Below are positions 24,651 to 34,135 of a stretch of 34,196 bases of DNA, piece after piece. Source of the DNA: Bacteroidales bacterium (GTDB taxonomy: Bacteria > Bacteroidota > Bacteroidia > Bacteroidales > UBA12170); assembly GCA_016744655.1 (NCBI GenBank), contig JADGDY010000014.1, positions 1-34,196 on the forward strand. The letters are read 5' to 3'. Position 1 is the stretch's first letter; every line of letters starts with the position of its first letter. The notes under the pieces are model-generated. The model searched no databases. It worked only from the letters and a program-made list of their open reading frames with translations, and was not told the DNA's origin. The translations under genes were made by a program, and so were the position numbers.

Positions 24651-26177
24651 TTACCAGCTTACCAACATAATTCCTACTGAGAAAGGATATAGTTTAGGTC
24701 CTTTATTAGAGCTAAACATTTCTGTTAAAGCTACATTGGCATAAAGGTTAATCCATCCCCAGCCCACTCTTAAACTAGCATCTACTTTAAACGGACGCAT
24801 ATAGAAGTTGTCGTGAACTTTTACTTTATTATATGATGGAGATGTAGTCTCTGCTATAACAACTCCAGTTTCTGGATGGATCAAATCATAATCTTTATTA
24901 TTTTCGTTGAAGTAAGTTTTTTGATGTGCATGAACCAGAACACCAAATGTGGCTCCTAAAGTAACATGCCAACGATGCTTGGTTAGGGGACTTGGGTTTT
25001 TATCTTGGAATTCGAATAAAACAGGGATAGTGATGAAGTTAGTTACAATTTTACTTTTTCTCACATTTACACCATAGTTATAAGCTCCAACAAAGTAATT
25101 AGAATCTTGCATCACGGTAAACGATTTTGTAAATCTGTAATTATGAATAGAATATCCAATTCCAGTCACCAAACCAAAGTTTCTATTTTCTGATAGATTG
25201 ATATTTTGCTCATAAATATTCAAGTCTACATTTACTGACTTTTGCCACATTAAATCTAGGTATTCATACTCCTCTGGTAAAGAATAAAAATACTTATCGT
25301 TTACATAACCATTGATACCAATTCCAACTCCACCCCAGTGGCCATTGAATTTCTCATGACGAATTCTCTTATGGGTAACTTCTCCTTCGCTGTCGTAAAC
25401 CCATTTGTGTGTCCCAACAGTAACTTCTCCTGTCTCGTCTCTCTCGTCAACATTTACCTTAATTCCTAGGAATTTTGCTCTTGCAGTAGATCCATCATAA
25501 GTTACACCATAGGTTGTTTTTTCACCCTCCTCATCGGTAGCTTCAATAACATTATCATAATTTACATTTTTATCTTCTGGAAGCTCAGAGCGTTTGTCGG
25601 TTACTAAAACTCCAGCAGAACCTGTAACCACAATATCGCTGGTTTCTGTTTCTAGCAATGAAGTTTTTAAAATAGATGCACCGCTGGCTTTACAACTAAT
25701 AGATTTAGCCTTACCAGTAAGTTCCAATATAGTTGCTCCGCTTACATGTCCATCTATATTTCCTGTTTCCACTTCTAGGTTTACTTGTGCAGCTCCACTG
25801 ACTTCAAAATTCATATTTTCAGGTTTTTGAACCTCCTCTGAAACTACGATTACAGCACCACTGATATCATAATCAGAAATATAGTCACTGTAAATATCTA
25901 TTCTAACTGGTTTACTTTGTCTGATAGGGCGGTTAGAAATCTCTAGAACGCCATTTCTAACTTCTGTTTTTATTTTCTCTGCAACTCCTGATTTGGCATG
26001 AATCACCAATTTAGGATCACCATTCATTAAATATATTTTATAATATCCACCAACGATTAATCCGGTGAAATTTTGCTCAGGTGTACGTTCGCTTATATTT
26101 GTTTCTTGAGCTTGTGATAGAAAAGGGAAGATTATTATCAAACTTAAAAGAAATATTTGTGTAATTTTTGTTTTCAT
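24651..26177 (-). CDS. GIN-domain (DUF2807) protein fused to outer-membrane beta-barrel
   Basis: I chose ATG 26177 (508 residues), which gives a signal peptide (MKTKITQIFLLSLIIIFPFLSQAQ). Upstream ATG 26231 adds 18 poor residues. Residues ~35-185 form the DUF2807 / head GIN domain, with repeated SGA motifs (ISGAVIVV, VSGAAQVNL, VSGATILEL, ASGASILK). This is a right-handed beta-helix often called a putative auto-transporter adhesin head. A charged linker (about 190-280) leads to a beta-barrel domain at about 285-508 (GIGINGYVN, YSIHNYRFTK, LRVGWGWINLYANVAL). The head would face the periplasm or the outside and the barrel would sit in the outer membrane. Function is unknown. Confidence 0.8.
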   Translation of the reverse strand: MKTKITQIFLLSLIIIFPFLSQAQETNISERTPEQNFTGLIVGGYYKIYLMNGDPKLVIHAKSGVAEKIKTEVRNGVLEISNRPIRQSKPVRIDIYSDYISDYDISGAVIVVSEEVQKPENMNFEVSGAAQVNLEVETGNIDGHVSGATILELTGKAKSISCKASGASILKTSLLETETSDIVVTGSAGVLVTDKRSELPEDKNVNYDNVIEATDEEGEKTTYGVTYDGSTARAKFLGIKVNVDERDETGEVTVGTHKWVYDSEGEVTHKRIRHEKFNGHWGGVGIGINGYVNDKYFYSLPEEYEYLDLMWQKSVNVDLNIYEQNINLSENRNFGLVTGIGYSIHNYRFTKSFTVMQDSNYFVGAYNYGVNVRKSKIVTNFITIPVLFEFQDKNPSPLTKHRWHVTLGATFGVLVHAHQKTYFNENNKDYDLIHPETGVVIAETTSPSYNKVKVHDNFYMRPFKVDASLRVGWGWINLYANVALTEMFSSNKGPKLYPFSVGIMLVSW

Positions 26178-26260
26178 AATTATTGTTTTAATAATTTTGT
26201 TGTTTCTCATGTGACGGAAGGATATTTCCATTTGTTACAGCCACATTTAAAAATAATACT

Positions 26261-27316
26261 ATGAATATTACTCGCACACACTACGGAACACTCTCTAATG
26301 GCAGTAAAGTCGACATCATTGAACTTTCAAACGATCGCCAAATAAAAATTAATATTCTAAACTATGGAGGTATCATAGAAAGCATTATGACTCCAGATGA
26401 GGATGGATTTTTAAAAAACATTGTTTTAGGGAAAGACAATATTGAAGGATACGAAAAAGATCAGAGTTCATTGGGAGCAATAGTTGGCCCAACCGCTGGA
26501 AGAATAAACCAAGGCAAATTTAAAATTGATGAAACTGAATATACATTAGATAATAATGGTGGAGTTCATAATTTACATGGTGGAGCTGCTGGTTTAAATA
26601 AAAAATTATGGGATGCTGAAATCGAAAAAAGAGAAGAGTCGGTTAAACTAGTTTTAACTTATCAAGCCAAGGATGGCGAAGGTGGTTATCCAGGACATAG
26701 AGTATTTAAAACCACATTTATCTTAAACAATAAGAATCAGTTATTAATATATTTTGATGCAGAAACTGATAAAGATACCATCATCAACTTGAGCTCTCAT
26801 TCTTATTTTAATTTGTCGAATGATGATGAAAACATCTATAATACCAAGATGATGATGAATGCACAAAAAATGCTTGTGGTAGATGAGGAATTGATTCCAG
26901 ATGGACAGATGGAATATGTTTTAGGTACCGCGTTTAACTTTAGCAGAGGAGCAAAACTAGGGGAGGCTTTAAAAGGAATGAAAGAGGGTATAGATAAAGT
27001 TTATATCATTAATAAGGCTTTTGGTAGTTTTGGTATATCGGCAAAAGCAGTTGACGAGAAAAGCGGTAGAACTATTGATTTAGTCACCGATCAGCCAGGA
27101 GTAGTGCTTTATACCAGTAATCATTTTAATAGCAGCGAATTAGGAAAAGATCAAAAGCCACTTAATAAACATGCAGCCTTCTGCCTAGAGCCACAGCATT
27201 TTCCTGATGCCCCAAACCACGGAAACTTTCCTTGTATCACCATAAGAGCTGGAGAACATTACAAAAGCCGAAATCAGTTTACCTTTGGTTTAGTTAGCGA
27301 TAGTCATCATCATTAA
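26261..27316 (+). CDS. galM: Galactose mutarotase (aldose 1-epimerase)
   Basis: The 351-residue enzyme interconverts alpha and beta anomers of galactose or glucose. Key residues match E. coli GalM (His104, His175, Glu309): His106 in HNLHGG, His180 in NLSSHSYFNL and Glu310 in FCLEPQHFPDAPNH. Arg81 in GRINQGKF is also conserved. There is no signal peptide, so it is cytoplasmic. It could feed galactose released by the alpha-galactosidase at 6944 into the Leloir pathway, although galK and galT are not in the window. The C-terminus ends SDSHHH. It diverges from the GIN-domain gene. Confidence 0.9.
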   Translation: MNITRTHYGTLSNGSKVDIIELSNDRQIKINILNYGGIIESIMTPDEDGFLKNIVLGKDNIEGYEKDQSSLGAIVGPTAGRINQGKFKIDETEYTLDNNGGVHNLHGGAAGLNKKLWDAEIEKREESVKLVLTYQAKDGEGGYPGHRVFKTTFILNNKNQLLIYFDAETDKDTIINLSSHSYFNLSNDDENIYNTKMMMNAQKMLVVDEELIPDGQMEYVLGTAFNFSRGAKLGEALKGMKEGIDKVYIINKAFGSFGISAKAVDEKSGRTIDLVTDQPGVVLYTSNHFNSSELGKDQKPLNKHAAFCLEPQHFPDAPNHGNFPCITIRAGEHYKSRNQFTFGLVSDSHHH

Positions 27317-27341
27317 TAGTTTAAAAGCTTATAAATATTGC

Positions 27342-27349
27342 TAGATTTG
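27342..27349 (+). promoter_or_regulatory. Candidate -7 box (TAGATTTG) before the AraC regulator
   Basis: TAGATTTG fits TAnnTTTG, 58 bases before the ATG at 27407. No TTG is found at the expected distance, so support is weak. Confidence 0.35.
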
Positions 27350-27406
27350 TATCATCGCATTTCAAATGACTTATAAAGAAGTAATTGAAAACAAAAAAAC
27401 AAATCG

Positions 27407-28564
27407 ATGAATGAAATCTTTGGATTGGGAGCTTTTCAATCCCTTGTATTTTCTATTTTATTACTCAGCAAAAGAGAAAATAAACAAGCTGATAAATTCT
27501 TGTCTGCTTTCTTCTTCGTTGTGACTTTATATCTCCTGAATATTTATAGTGTTAAATTCCGATTATGGGAAATGTTTCCAGATATTTTAATCATCTATTC
27601 CTTTGTGTTTTTAAGCTATGGCCCATTATTGTATTTTTATGTGTCTTCTCTCTTAGGAAAGAAAATAACCATACGACAGTTGCTATTCCATAGTATTCCT
27701 ATTGTTATGGTTTTGCTTATTATTTTCCCTTTTTTATTTGAAGCCAGAGAAGTAAAGCTCCTATGCTTTACTGATAAGTTTAAAAATATGCCTTTGAATA
27801 TTTCAATAGGATCTTTTCTTCAATACTTATCCTCTCCTATTTATTTCATTTGGATTCTAATGTTGCTGAGAAAGCATAAATCCTATGTGAAAAATAATTA
27901 TTCCTCTGATGAGAAAATCAACCTAAACTGGATGAACAAACTACTGATTGGAGGAATTTCAATATGGTTTATCGAATGCTTAAACGTAATTGCTTTAAAT
28001 TTTACAAACCTTGATTTTCCCTATACCTATAATACCTCCTTCTACATAAAAATCGCATTTATGGTTTTCGTTATGTTTATTGGGTATTATGGGATAAATC
28101 AGGGTGGAATTTTCTCGAAAACTAGAGGTGAAGAAAAAGCAAAACAATCAGAGGGTGATTCTGATGAGATCAATAAAATTTCAGAAAAATATAATGAGAA
28201 GAATAAAATTATCTCAGAAGAAAATGCTCAACAACACAGGCAAGTATTATTGAAATATATCGAAGAAGAACAAGTGTATTTAAACAGTGATTTAAGAATT
28301 CAAGATATTTCAATACATTTAAAAATTCCAGTTCATGTTTTGTCCTTCATCATCAATACTCAATTAAATCAAAACTTCTATGATTTCATCAATGTTTATA
28401 GAATTGAAGAAGTGAAAAGGAGATTGCACAATAAAGAATATAATAAGCTCACCATTATTGCCATTGCCATAGATTGCGGTTTCAATTCCAAAGCCACTTT
28501 TAATCGATTATTCAAACTTCACACTGGTGTAACTCCATCTCATTACAAGAAAAATATAATATAA
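27407..28564 (+). CDS. AraC-family regulator with seven membrane helices
   Basis: The 385-residue protein has about seven hydrophobic helices in the first 235 residues (near 4-22, 30-48, 60-83, 92-112, 132-152, 180-200 and 209-232). A charged linker with many Lys/Glu follows at about 240-285. The C-terminal AraC DNA-binding domain is at about 290-383, with two helix-turn-helix units: LRIQDISIHLKIPVHVLS and IIAIAIDCGFNSKATFNRLFK, then TGVTPSHY. This is the Bacteroidota type of membrane-embedded AraC regulator, thought to sense a signal in the membrane and act on DNA directly. The DUF418 gene 97 bases downstream is a likely target. The signal is unknown. Confidence 0.88.
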   Translation: MNEIFGLGAFQSLVFSILLLSKRENKQADKFLSAFFFVVTLYLLNIYSVKFRLWEMFPDILIIYSFVFLSYGPLLYFYVSSLLGKKITIRQLLFHSIPIVMVLLIIFPFLFEAREVKLLCFTDKFKNMPLNISIGSFLQYLSSPIYFIWILMLLRKHKSYVKNNYSSDEKINLNWMNKLLIGGISIWFIECLNVIALNFTNLDFPYTYNTSFYIKIAFMVFVMFIGYYGINQGGIFSKTRGEEKAKQSEGDSDEINKISEKYNEKNKIISEENAQQHRQVLLKYIEEEQVYLNSDLRIQDISIHLKIPVHVLSFIINTQLNQNFYDFINVYRIEEVKRRLHNKEYNKLTIIAIAIDCGFNSKATFNRLFKLHTGVTPSHYKKNII

Positions 28565-28661
28565 GGCTAATATAGGGGACAAATACGTCTCATTATTGGA
28601 TGTTGATACCTTGAAGACCTTGCAATACCTCATTTTTGCTCACACAAAATAAACACATATT

Positions 28662-29819
28662 ATGAGCAATAATTTTCATCCAACAGAATCTAGAAATCGA
28701 ATTGAATTACTTGATGTATTAAGAGGGTTCGCCATTGCAGGCGTATTATTAGTTAATATTTTATATTTCAGTGGTTATATCTACACCCCATTCGAAGATA
28801 TGGCCAAGATGAGTTTCCCCCAATTGAACAACACCTTAATCGCTATTATTTTCTCAATACTCTTGGGGAAATTCTATCCTATCCTTGGTATTTTATTTGG
28901 AGCTGGTTTATTTATGCAGTTTAAGAAAAGTCAGGAACCAGGGTTTCTGAAATTCTTTGTAAAAAGAATGTCCTTCCTTTTGCTGATAGGTATGCTTCAT
29001 GAATTGATTTGGCCTGGAGATGTTGTAATGGTATATGCCCTCTTTGCTTTTCTTATGATTCCACTTCGAAAATTTACACCAAAGCAATATCTGTTATTTG
29101 CAGCATTCATGTTCATTCTCAATTTCGTGGCATTATATATTACAGATATATTTATACCCACTAAGCCTCTTATAGAAAAAACCGCTTATTTATATTTAAG
29201 TGATATTTCGCCAAAAGAATTAATTGCAATGGTTCAGAATGATGGTTTTGCAGGTTTTGTTACACTCATTAAAACACATCTCTTAGTGGTATGGACCTTT
29301 GAAAGGTATGCCAGTTTGAGTTTTAGAGTTTTAGTTATTTTTGCTACAGGTGCCTTTTTATATGGTTCAGGCTTTCTTATTGAAAAAGCACATAAGCTTA
29401 AATATCTCGTCCTCTTTTTGCTTATCGGATTACTAGGTTCTTATTTAATGTATTATGTCTCTTGGTATTTCAAAATTATTGATAATCTGTTTTTAGCCCT
29501 CACATATATTTCATTAATAGCTGTATTATTTAAAACCCGCCTTGGTTATAAATTACTTAAAGGATTAGCTCCTTTTGGTAGGATGGCATTAACTAATTAT
29601 ATTTTTCAATCCATATTTGGTATTATCATCTTCTATGGAATTGGTTTTGGTTTCTATGGCAAGCTTCCTCTATTTCAAGTTCAAATAATAGGAGTTGTGA
29701 TGCTTATTTTTCAAATTCAGTTTAGTAAGCTATGGTTAAAGAAATACAATTTTGGACCCATAGAATGGTTATGGAGAAGATTGACATATGGAGATCAACT
29801 GAATAAACTAAAGAAATAA
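28662..29819 (+). CDS. DUF418 (YeiB-like) membrane protein
   Basis: The 385-residue protein carries the DUF418 start IELLDVLRGFAIAGVLLVNI and the C-terminal mark FGRMALTNYIFQS, followed by FGPIEWLWRRLTYG. Between them are about ten hydrophobic segments. The family is related to acyltransferase-type membrane proteins, but no substrate is known. It follows the AraC/seven-helix gene on the same strand and may be controlled by it. Confidence 0.85.
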   Translation: MSNNFHPTESRNRIELLDVLRGFAIAGVLLVNILYFSGYIYTPFEDMAKMSFPQLNNTLIAIIFSILLGKFYPILGILFGAGLFMQFKKSQEPGFLKFFVKRMSFLLLIGMLHELIWPGDVVMVYALFAFLMIPLRKFTPKQYLLFAAFMFILNFVALYITDIFIPTKPLIEKTAYLYLSDISPKELIAMVQNDGFAGFVTLIKTHLLVVWTFERYASLSFRVLVIFATGAFLYGSGFLIEKAHKLKYLVLFLLIGLLGSYLMYYVSWYFKIIDNLFLALTYISLIAVLFKTRLGYKLLKGLAPFGRMALTNYIFQSIFGIIIFYGIGFGFYGKLPLFQVQIIGVVMLIFQIQFSKLWLKKYNFGPIEWLWRRLTYGDQLNKLKK

Positions 29820-29850
29820 AATACTAATCAGTTTGAAATATCTAATCAGA

Positions 29851-29891
29851 TTTTCCCTGATTGCCCCAACCCTAAAGGGTTCCAGGGAAAA
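29851..29891. repeat. Nested inverted repeat in the intergenic region
   Basis: Outer arms TTTTCCCTG (29851-29859) and CAGGGAAAA (29883-29891) enclose inner arms AACCCT (29868-29873) and AGGGTT (29876-29881). The two can form one hairpin with a left-side bulge. There is no T-run after it on the plus strand; on the minus strand the outer arm itself ends in T. Role unknown; it may be a copy of a dispersed palindrome. Confidence 0.45.
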
Positions 29892-29995
29892 GATACAACA
29901 ATTTTATGGAAAAAAATCAATAATTTTAAGTGTTTTAAAGATTTGTTGATAGATTAGTTACAGAAATAAATCATTTTCATCAAATAAAACGCCCT

Positions 29996-30849
29996 ATGCT
30001 TAGAATAAAGTCACTAAAACAAATAGATTTTGATAGTATATACCAAGCTTTTAGAGAAGCCTTTGTGGATTATGAAATTCAGTTGAACAAGAGAGAATTA
30101 GATAGAATGTTACAAAGAAGGGGGTTTATAGCAGAACTGTCTTTTGCAGCCTTCGATGGAGATAAAATAGCATCGTTTACGCTTAATGGTATTGGTTGTT
30201 TTAATGGTTTAAAAACGGCTTATGATACAGGAACTGGAACAATAAGGGAGTATCAAGGACAAGGCTTAGCTACGCAGGTTTTTAGATATTCGGAACCTAT
30301 TTAAAACAATCTGGAGTTACACAGTATTTATTAGAGGTATTGCAGCATAATACCAGAGCCTTTTCTATTTATAAGAATATGGGCTTCAAAATCAGTAGAG
30401 AATTTGCCTATTTTATTCAAAGAAATGATGAGATTGAATTCTATACTCAGGATATGAACAATGATTTTAGGTTTTATGAAATCGGATTGGAAGAAACAAA
30501 AAAACTATCTTTATCAATGGATTTTTATCCTTCTTGGCAAAATAGTATCGAGGCCATATCAAGAAAAACAGATGATTTTAAAATCATTGGAGCTTTTGAT
30601 AAAGAAATACTTATCGCGTATTGTGTTTTTGAACCTATGTCAGGAGATTTAAGCCAAATAGTGGTAGACAGAAATTACCGAAGACAAGGTATTGCTACCA
30701 ATTTGATGAAATATTTATTAAAATTTAATTTGCATCATTCCATAAAGGTGATCAATACTGATATAAACTGCAACTCAATAAATGAATTTTTAAAATCAAA
30801 TCATATCCTTCTAAATGGGAAACAATATGAAATGATTAAAGAATTATAA
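29996..30849 (+). pseudogene. Tandem GNAT acetyltransferase interrupted by a one-base frameshift
   Basis: The first part (29996-30304, 102 residues) carries a GNAT start and the acetyl-CoA loop REYQGQGLATQVF but stops at TAA 30302-30304. Reading shifts back by one base near 30296-30300: the other frame gives YLKQSGVTQYLLEVLQHNTRAFSIY and continues to 30849. There a second GNAT-type region has VVDRNYRRQGIATNLMKYLL. The total (854 bases) is one short of 284 codons plus stop, so one deleted T is the simplest cause. An intact enzyme would acetylate an unknown substrate using two GNAT domains. A sequencing error is possible. It ends 17 bases before the convergent channel gene. Confidence 0.75.
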
Positions 30850-30866
30850 ACAGTTCATCAGAATGA

Positions 30867-33296
30867 TTACATAGGATGGCCATTATCAGGTAATCTATCT
30901 TGATAAATTAGTCGTTGCTGATGAATAGGAGCTTCAATCTTCTTTTCTTTCAGTTTGTCGTAAATTCCCAGTGCTACATCACTTTTTGTGGATAGTCCTA
31001 CATTGTATTGTACCCAGAATAAAACCCTGAAATTTAGGGCAGAATCACCATAACCCTCAAACAAACAGAGAGGACTTGGCTCAGGATTTACATTGGGATG
31101 TTCAGAAACTTCCTTTTTCAAAAGCTCAATAACTTCATGTGGATTGGCATCAAAAGAGGTTCTAATCTTAATTTCTAATCTTCGTTTCTGATCGGTTAAA
31201 GTCCAGTTGATTACTTGTTTGCTTAACAGATTTCCGTTGGGTAAAATAACTTCAGAACCTTCGAAAGTTCTAATTTTACTGCTTCTTACCCCAATTTCAC
31301 TTACAGTTCCGTGTAGTTTGTCTACCTCTATAGTATCGCCAACATGGATGGGTCTTTCGAAACTAACGATTAATCCGGAAACTAGATTGTGTAAAATATC
31401 TTGTAAACCAAAACCTAAACCCACACCTAATGCCCCTGCCATTAATCCAAATTCCGAAAGGTTGATACCAGCCGCAGACAATGCCACATAAACTCCCAAT
31501 ACCACAATCATATACCTTATGACCATGGAGAAGGCATTTGGTAATCCTCTGGTGGAATTTTTTATGGGAAATACACTATCATTAATAAGTTCTTTTACCA
31601 ATCGAGCAAGAAGAAATGTTCCGAAGAGAATAATGATAAACGACATGATTCCTCCTACAGAAATTTTCACATCACCAATTTCCCAGTATAATGCCAAGAA
31701 TACTTCGTATGCTTCAATTATAGGATTAAAAAGGTGAAATGCACCTAATACTATTTTTACCCATAAGAAGGCAATATATAGAAATATTAAGCCGCTAATT
31801 CTGGATTCGAACTTCAAGCTTTTCTGGGAAAATACCTTTATGGAACTCACATATTTTGAACGAAGTAAAATAACCAAAACACTGGAGAAAATGGCACCAA
31901 ATACAAAGAAGATCAATGCATAGGTGGTGGTATCTAATACTCCATTTACTAATAATTCTGAAAGTTGATAAGCTCCAGCAATATTAGCAAATACTGATAT
32001 GATTAACATTACAGTAAATATGGGTGCTAAAAGGAGAATGGCTTTCTTCCAATATGGATTTCCAATTACATGTTCATCACTCTTTTGTTGGCTTTGATAG
32101 GCTTTATATAGTACAAAGCCAAGGGCGAAGGCTTTAACCAATTGGAATATTCTATTGGTTAATGGGTTTACAATGAGTAATTCTTGTATTTCGTGAGTTA
32201 AAAAAGTTGCTATCACCACATATAATACCCATGTGTTTTGAATGTGAATGTATTTCGGGAATAATCTGATAACAGGTATAGCAGCAAGAAGGGTAACAAG
32301 GCTGAAAAACACCTCTGGTCCGCCTTTGTAAAAATAAATACTTAGCATTAAAGCCAAAGCAAAAGCACTAAACAGAGGTTGATTTATAGTGGTGATCGCA
32401 AGTTTTATTCGATGATCGTCACCAGGAAATTCTATCGAAGAATAAGTTTTCCTGAAAAATAAAAACATCATTATTAATGCAATAAAAGCAAACAGGTGAA
32501 TGATAAACTGCCATGTGAACGCATTGTAGAAGAGTTTAAGTATTCTTTGTTGATCTGCCCAATTTGCTTTAATTTCTGCAAAATAATCGCCATCAGACTC
32601 CTCCGATTTGTAGTTCCACAGGGGAGGGCTGTCGAGAATAAATAATTGACCTTGATATTTTAGCTTTTCAGTATCCAGATAATCAATCACTTTTGAGACT
32701 TGATTTTGAGCATAAATGAGTTTATCCTGTAGACGTATCATATGATCATTTACATCAGAAACTTCATTATCGACCATTTTTATACTGTCAATAGCAGATT
32801 TGAGTCTGTTTTGTATTTCTTTGGGAGCCTCTTTTTCAATGGCATATTCTAAGCTGATGTTCCATACTTTTTCTTTGTATTCAAGAGAATCAATATTGTT
32901 TTCAAGAAGTTGAGCATGAATACTAACGTCTGATTGCCAATTGTGTATACGCGTTTTGTAACCCTCCCATTCCCCTATTATATTGTTGATTTTAGATAGC
33001 GTATATCTACTGCTGTCTCTAATAACTTTGACGCTAAGGCTATCAATAAAAGAGATATATCTCTGATAATTTGAATCAAGTTTTATCACAAAGCTTGGGC
33101 GCTTAGAATTTGATTGAATTTTTTCTAAGGATTTTAATAAACTCTCATATTTAAAGGTGATTTCCGAAATAGGAATTGGTTTAATAGTGGGTATGCTATC
33201 ATTGGTTTCACTGCGTGTAATCTGAGGTAGAAAGAACAATAAAACGAATAAAAGAAAGGTATACCTAATGTTTTGTAGTGGTGTAGAAATCTTCAT
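30867..33296 (-). CDS. MscS-type mechanosensitive channel with large N-terminal domain
   Basis: I chose ATG 33296 (809 residues), which gives a signal peptide (about 1-31); ATG 33335 would lie inside the -7 box. Residues ~40-230 form a charged coiled-coil periplasmic domain, then about eight to ten membrane helices follow. The pore helix is near 605-640 with the Gly/Ala pattern GLMAGALGVGLGFGLQDIL, and the beta domain follows (FERPIHVGDTIEV, SEIGVRSSKIRTFEG, ILPNGNLL). This is the MscK/KefA-like type. It should open under membrane tension and release solutes on hypo-osmotic shock. It is convergent with the GNAT gene and in the same direction as the YedK-like gene. Confidence 0.9.
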   Translation of the reverse strand: MKISTPLQNIRYTFLLFVLLFFLPQITRSETNDSIPTIKPIPISEITFKYESLLKSLEKIQSNSKRPSFVIKLDSNYQRYISFIDSLSVKVIRDSSRYTLSKINNIIGEWEGYKTRIHNWQSDVSIHAQLLENNIDSLEYKEKVWNISLEYAIEKEAPKEIQNRLKSAIDSIKMVDNEVSDVNDHMIRLQDKLIYAQNQVSKVIDYLDTEKLKYQGQLFILDSPPLWNYKSEESDGDYFAEIKANWADQQRILKLFYNAFTWQFIIHLFAFIALIMMFLFFRKTYSSIEFPGDDHRIKLAITTINQPLFSAFALALMLSIYFYKGGPEVFFSLVTLLAAIPVIRLFPKYIHIQNTWVLYVVIATFLTHEIQELLIVNPLTNRIFQLVKAFALGFVLYKAYQSQQKSDEHVIGNPYWKKAILLLAPIFTVMLIISVFANIAGAYQLSELLVNGVLDTTTYALIFFVFGAIFSSVLVILLRSKYVSSIKVFSQKSLKFESRISGLIFLYIAFLWVKIVLGAFHLFNPIIEAYEVFLALYWEIGDVKISVGGIMSFIIILFGTFLLARLVKELINDSVFPIKNSTRGLPNAFSMVIRYMIVVLGVYVALSAAGINLSEFGLMAGALGVGLGFGLQDILHNLVSGLIVSFERPIHVGDTIEVDKLHGTVSEIGVRSSKIRTFEGSEVILPNGNLLSKQVINWTLTDQKRRLEIKIRTSFDANPHEVIELLKKEVSEHPNVNPEPSPLCLFEGYGDSALNFRVLFWVQYNVGLSTKSDVALGIYDKLKEKKIEAPIHQQRLIYQDRLPDNGHPM

Positions 33297-33332
33297 GCGA
33301 TGAAGTTTAGTGATGAGGTTTTTGATTATAAA

Positions 33333-33340
33333 CAAATATA
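33333..33340 (-). promoter_or_regulatory. Candidate -7 box (TATATTTG) before the MscS gene
   Basis: TATATTTG on the minus strand matches TAnnTTTG and lies 37 bases before ATG 33296. No TTG was seen at the usual distance. Confidence 0.35.
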
Positions 33341-33397
33341 GGATATAAATGTGAAACCTGAAACTTTTTAAAACAGAGCCCTGGGTTTGAGGAAAAG

Positions 33398-34093
33398 CTA
33401 ATCCTCTTCATTAAATAATGATATTTGTTTATTGCTATTATAAGGTTTTATAAGATCTGAATCGTCATTCTTTACTGAGTTTACTTTAGAACTGACTTCA
33501 AAACTCTCCATTTTAGAGGATTCAAATGCTTGAATCATTTTTTGTAAATCTTTGGTATTTGAGTTTTCGAGCCATTCTTTTTCCAATTGTGGCGGTAAAA
33601 TTACTGGCATTCTTGGATGTAAAGGTTTCATGAGTTCATTAGAAGCTGTGGTTATAATGGTGAAAGTATTTTTAATCTTTCCTTCGGTATCTTTCCACTC
33701 TTCCCACAGCCCTGCAAAAGCAAACATTTCACGAGATTTCAAGCGAATATAATGAGAGAACTTTTGCTGTCCGTACTTTTTCCACTCGTAAAACCCATCA
33801 GCAGGTACCAAACACCTTTTGGAGGAATATGCTTCTTTAAATGCTGGTTTTTCTTGTAAAGACTCCCCTCGTGCATTTATCATTTTAAAAGCCATACGAG
33901 AATCTTGAGCCCAAGGAGGTAACAAACCCCAATGGAATAGGCTTAGGTTTTGTGGTTTTTCATTAGTAATGACTCCCAATTTCTGACCAGGTGCATTATT
34001 ATAACGAGCTACATAGGTGTTGCCATCCACATGGATTTTAAACCGTTTTTCTACTTCGGAACTTAATTGAGCAAATGAATAGCGACCACACAT
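33398..34093 (-). CDS. YedK/HMCES-type abasic-site DNA-protein crosslink protein
   Basis: I chose ATG 34093 (231 residues), because the enzyme must begin Met-Cys: after Met removal Cys2 (MCGRYS) forms a thiazolidine with abasic sites. A longer frame from 34186 would hide this Cys. The other active residues are Asn73 in INARGES, Glu103 in DGFYEWKK and His159 in LHPRMP, within two positions of Asn75, Glu105 and His160 of E. coli YedK. It protects single-stranded DNA at abasic sites during replication. A TATATTTG box (34108-34115) lies just before this start. The gene is close to the right edge but complete. Confidence 0.93.
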   Translation of the reverse strand: MCGRYSFAQLSSEVEKRFKIHVDGNTYVARYNNAPGQKLGVITNEKPQNLSLFHWGLLPPWAQDSRMAFKMINARGESLQEKPAFKEAYSSKRCLVPADGFYEWKKYGQQKFSHYIRLKSREMFAFAGLWEEWKDTEGKIKNTFTIITTASNELMKPLHPRMPVILPPQLEKEWLENSNTKDLQKMIQAFESSKMESFEVSSKVNSVKNDDSDLIKPYNSNKQISLFNEED

Positions 34094-34107
34094 ATTTAAG
34101 ATTTGAA

Positions 34108-34135
34108 CAAATATACTTATTGTTTTGAATTGCAA
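34108..34135 (-). promoter_or_regulatory. Bacteroidota promoter for the YedK-like gene
   Basis: On the minus strand TTG (34135-34133), a 17-base spacer and TATATTTG (34115-34108) match the consensus. The leader is short and supports ATG 34093. No SOS box was recognised. Confidence 0.45.

Noticed and set aside
30290..30305. Programmed -1 frameshift in the GNAT gene at TTTAAAA
   Set aside because: The heptamer is in the destination frame, not the starting frame, and tRNA re-pairing from CCT to ACC would be poor. A one-base deletion explains the data better.
31207..31491. Open frame of 94 codons antisense to the MscS pore region
   Set aside because: It mirrors the conserved MscS domain and has no homology-like pattern.
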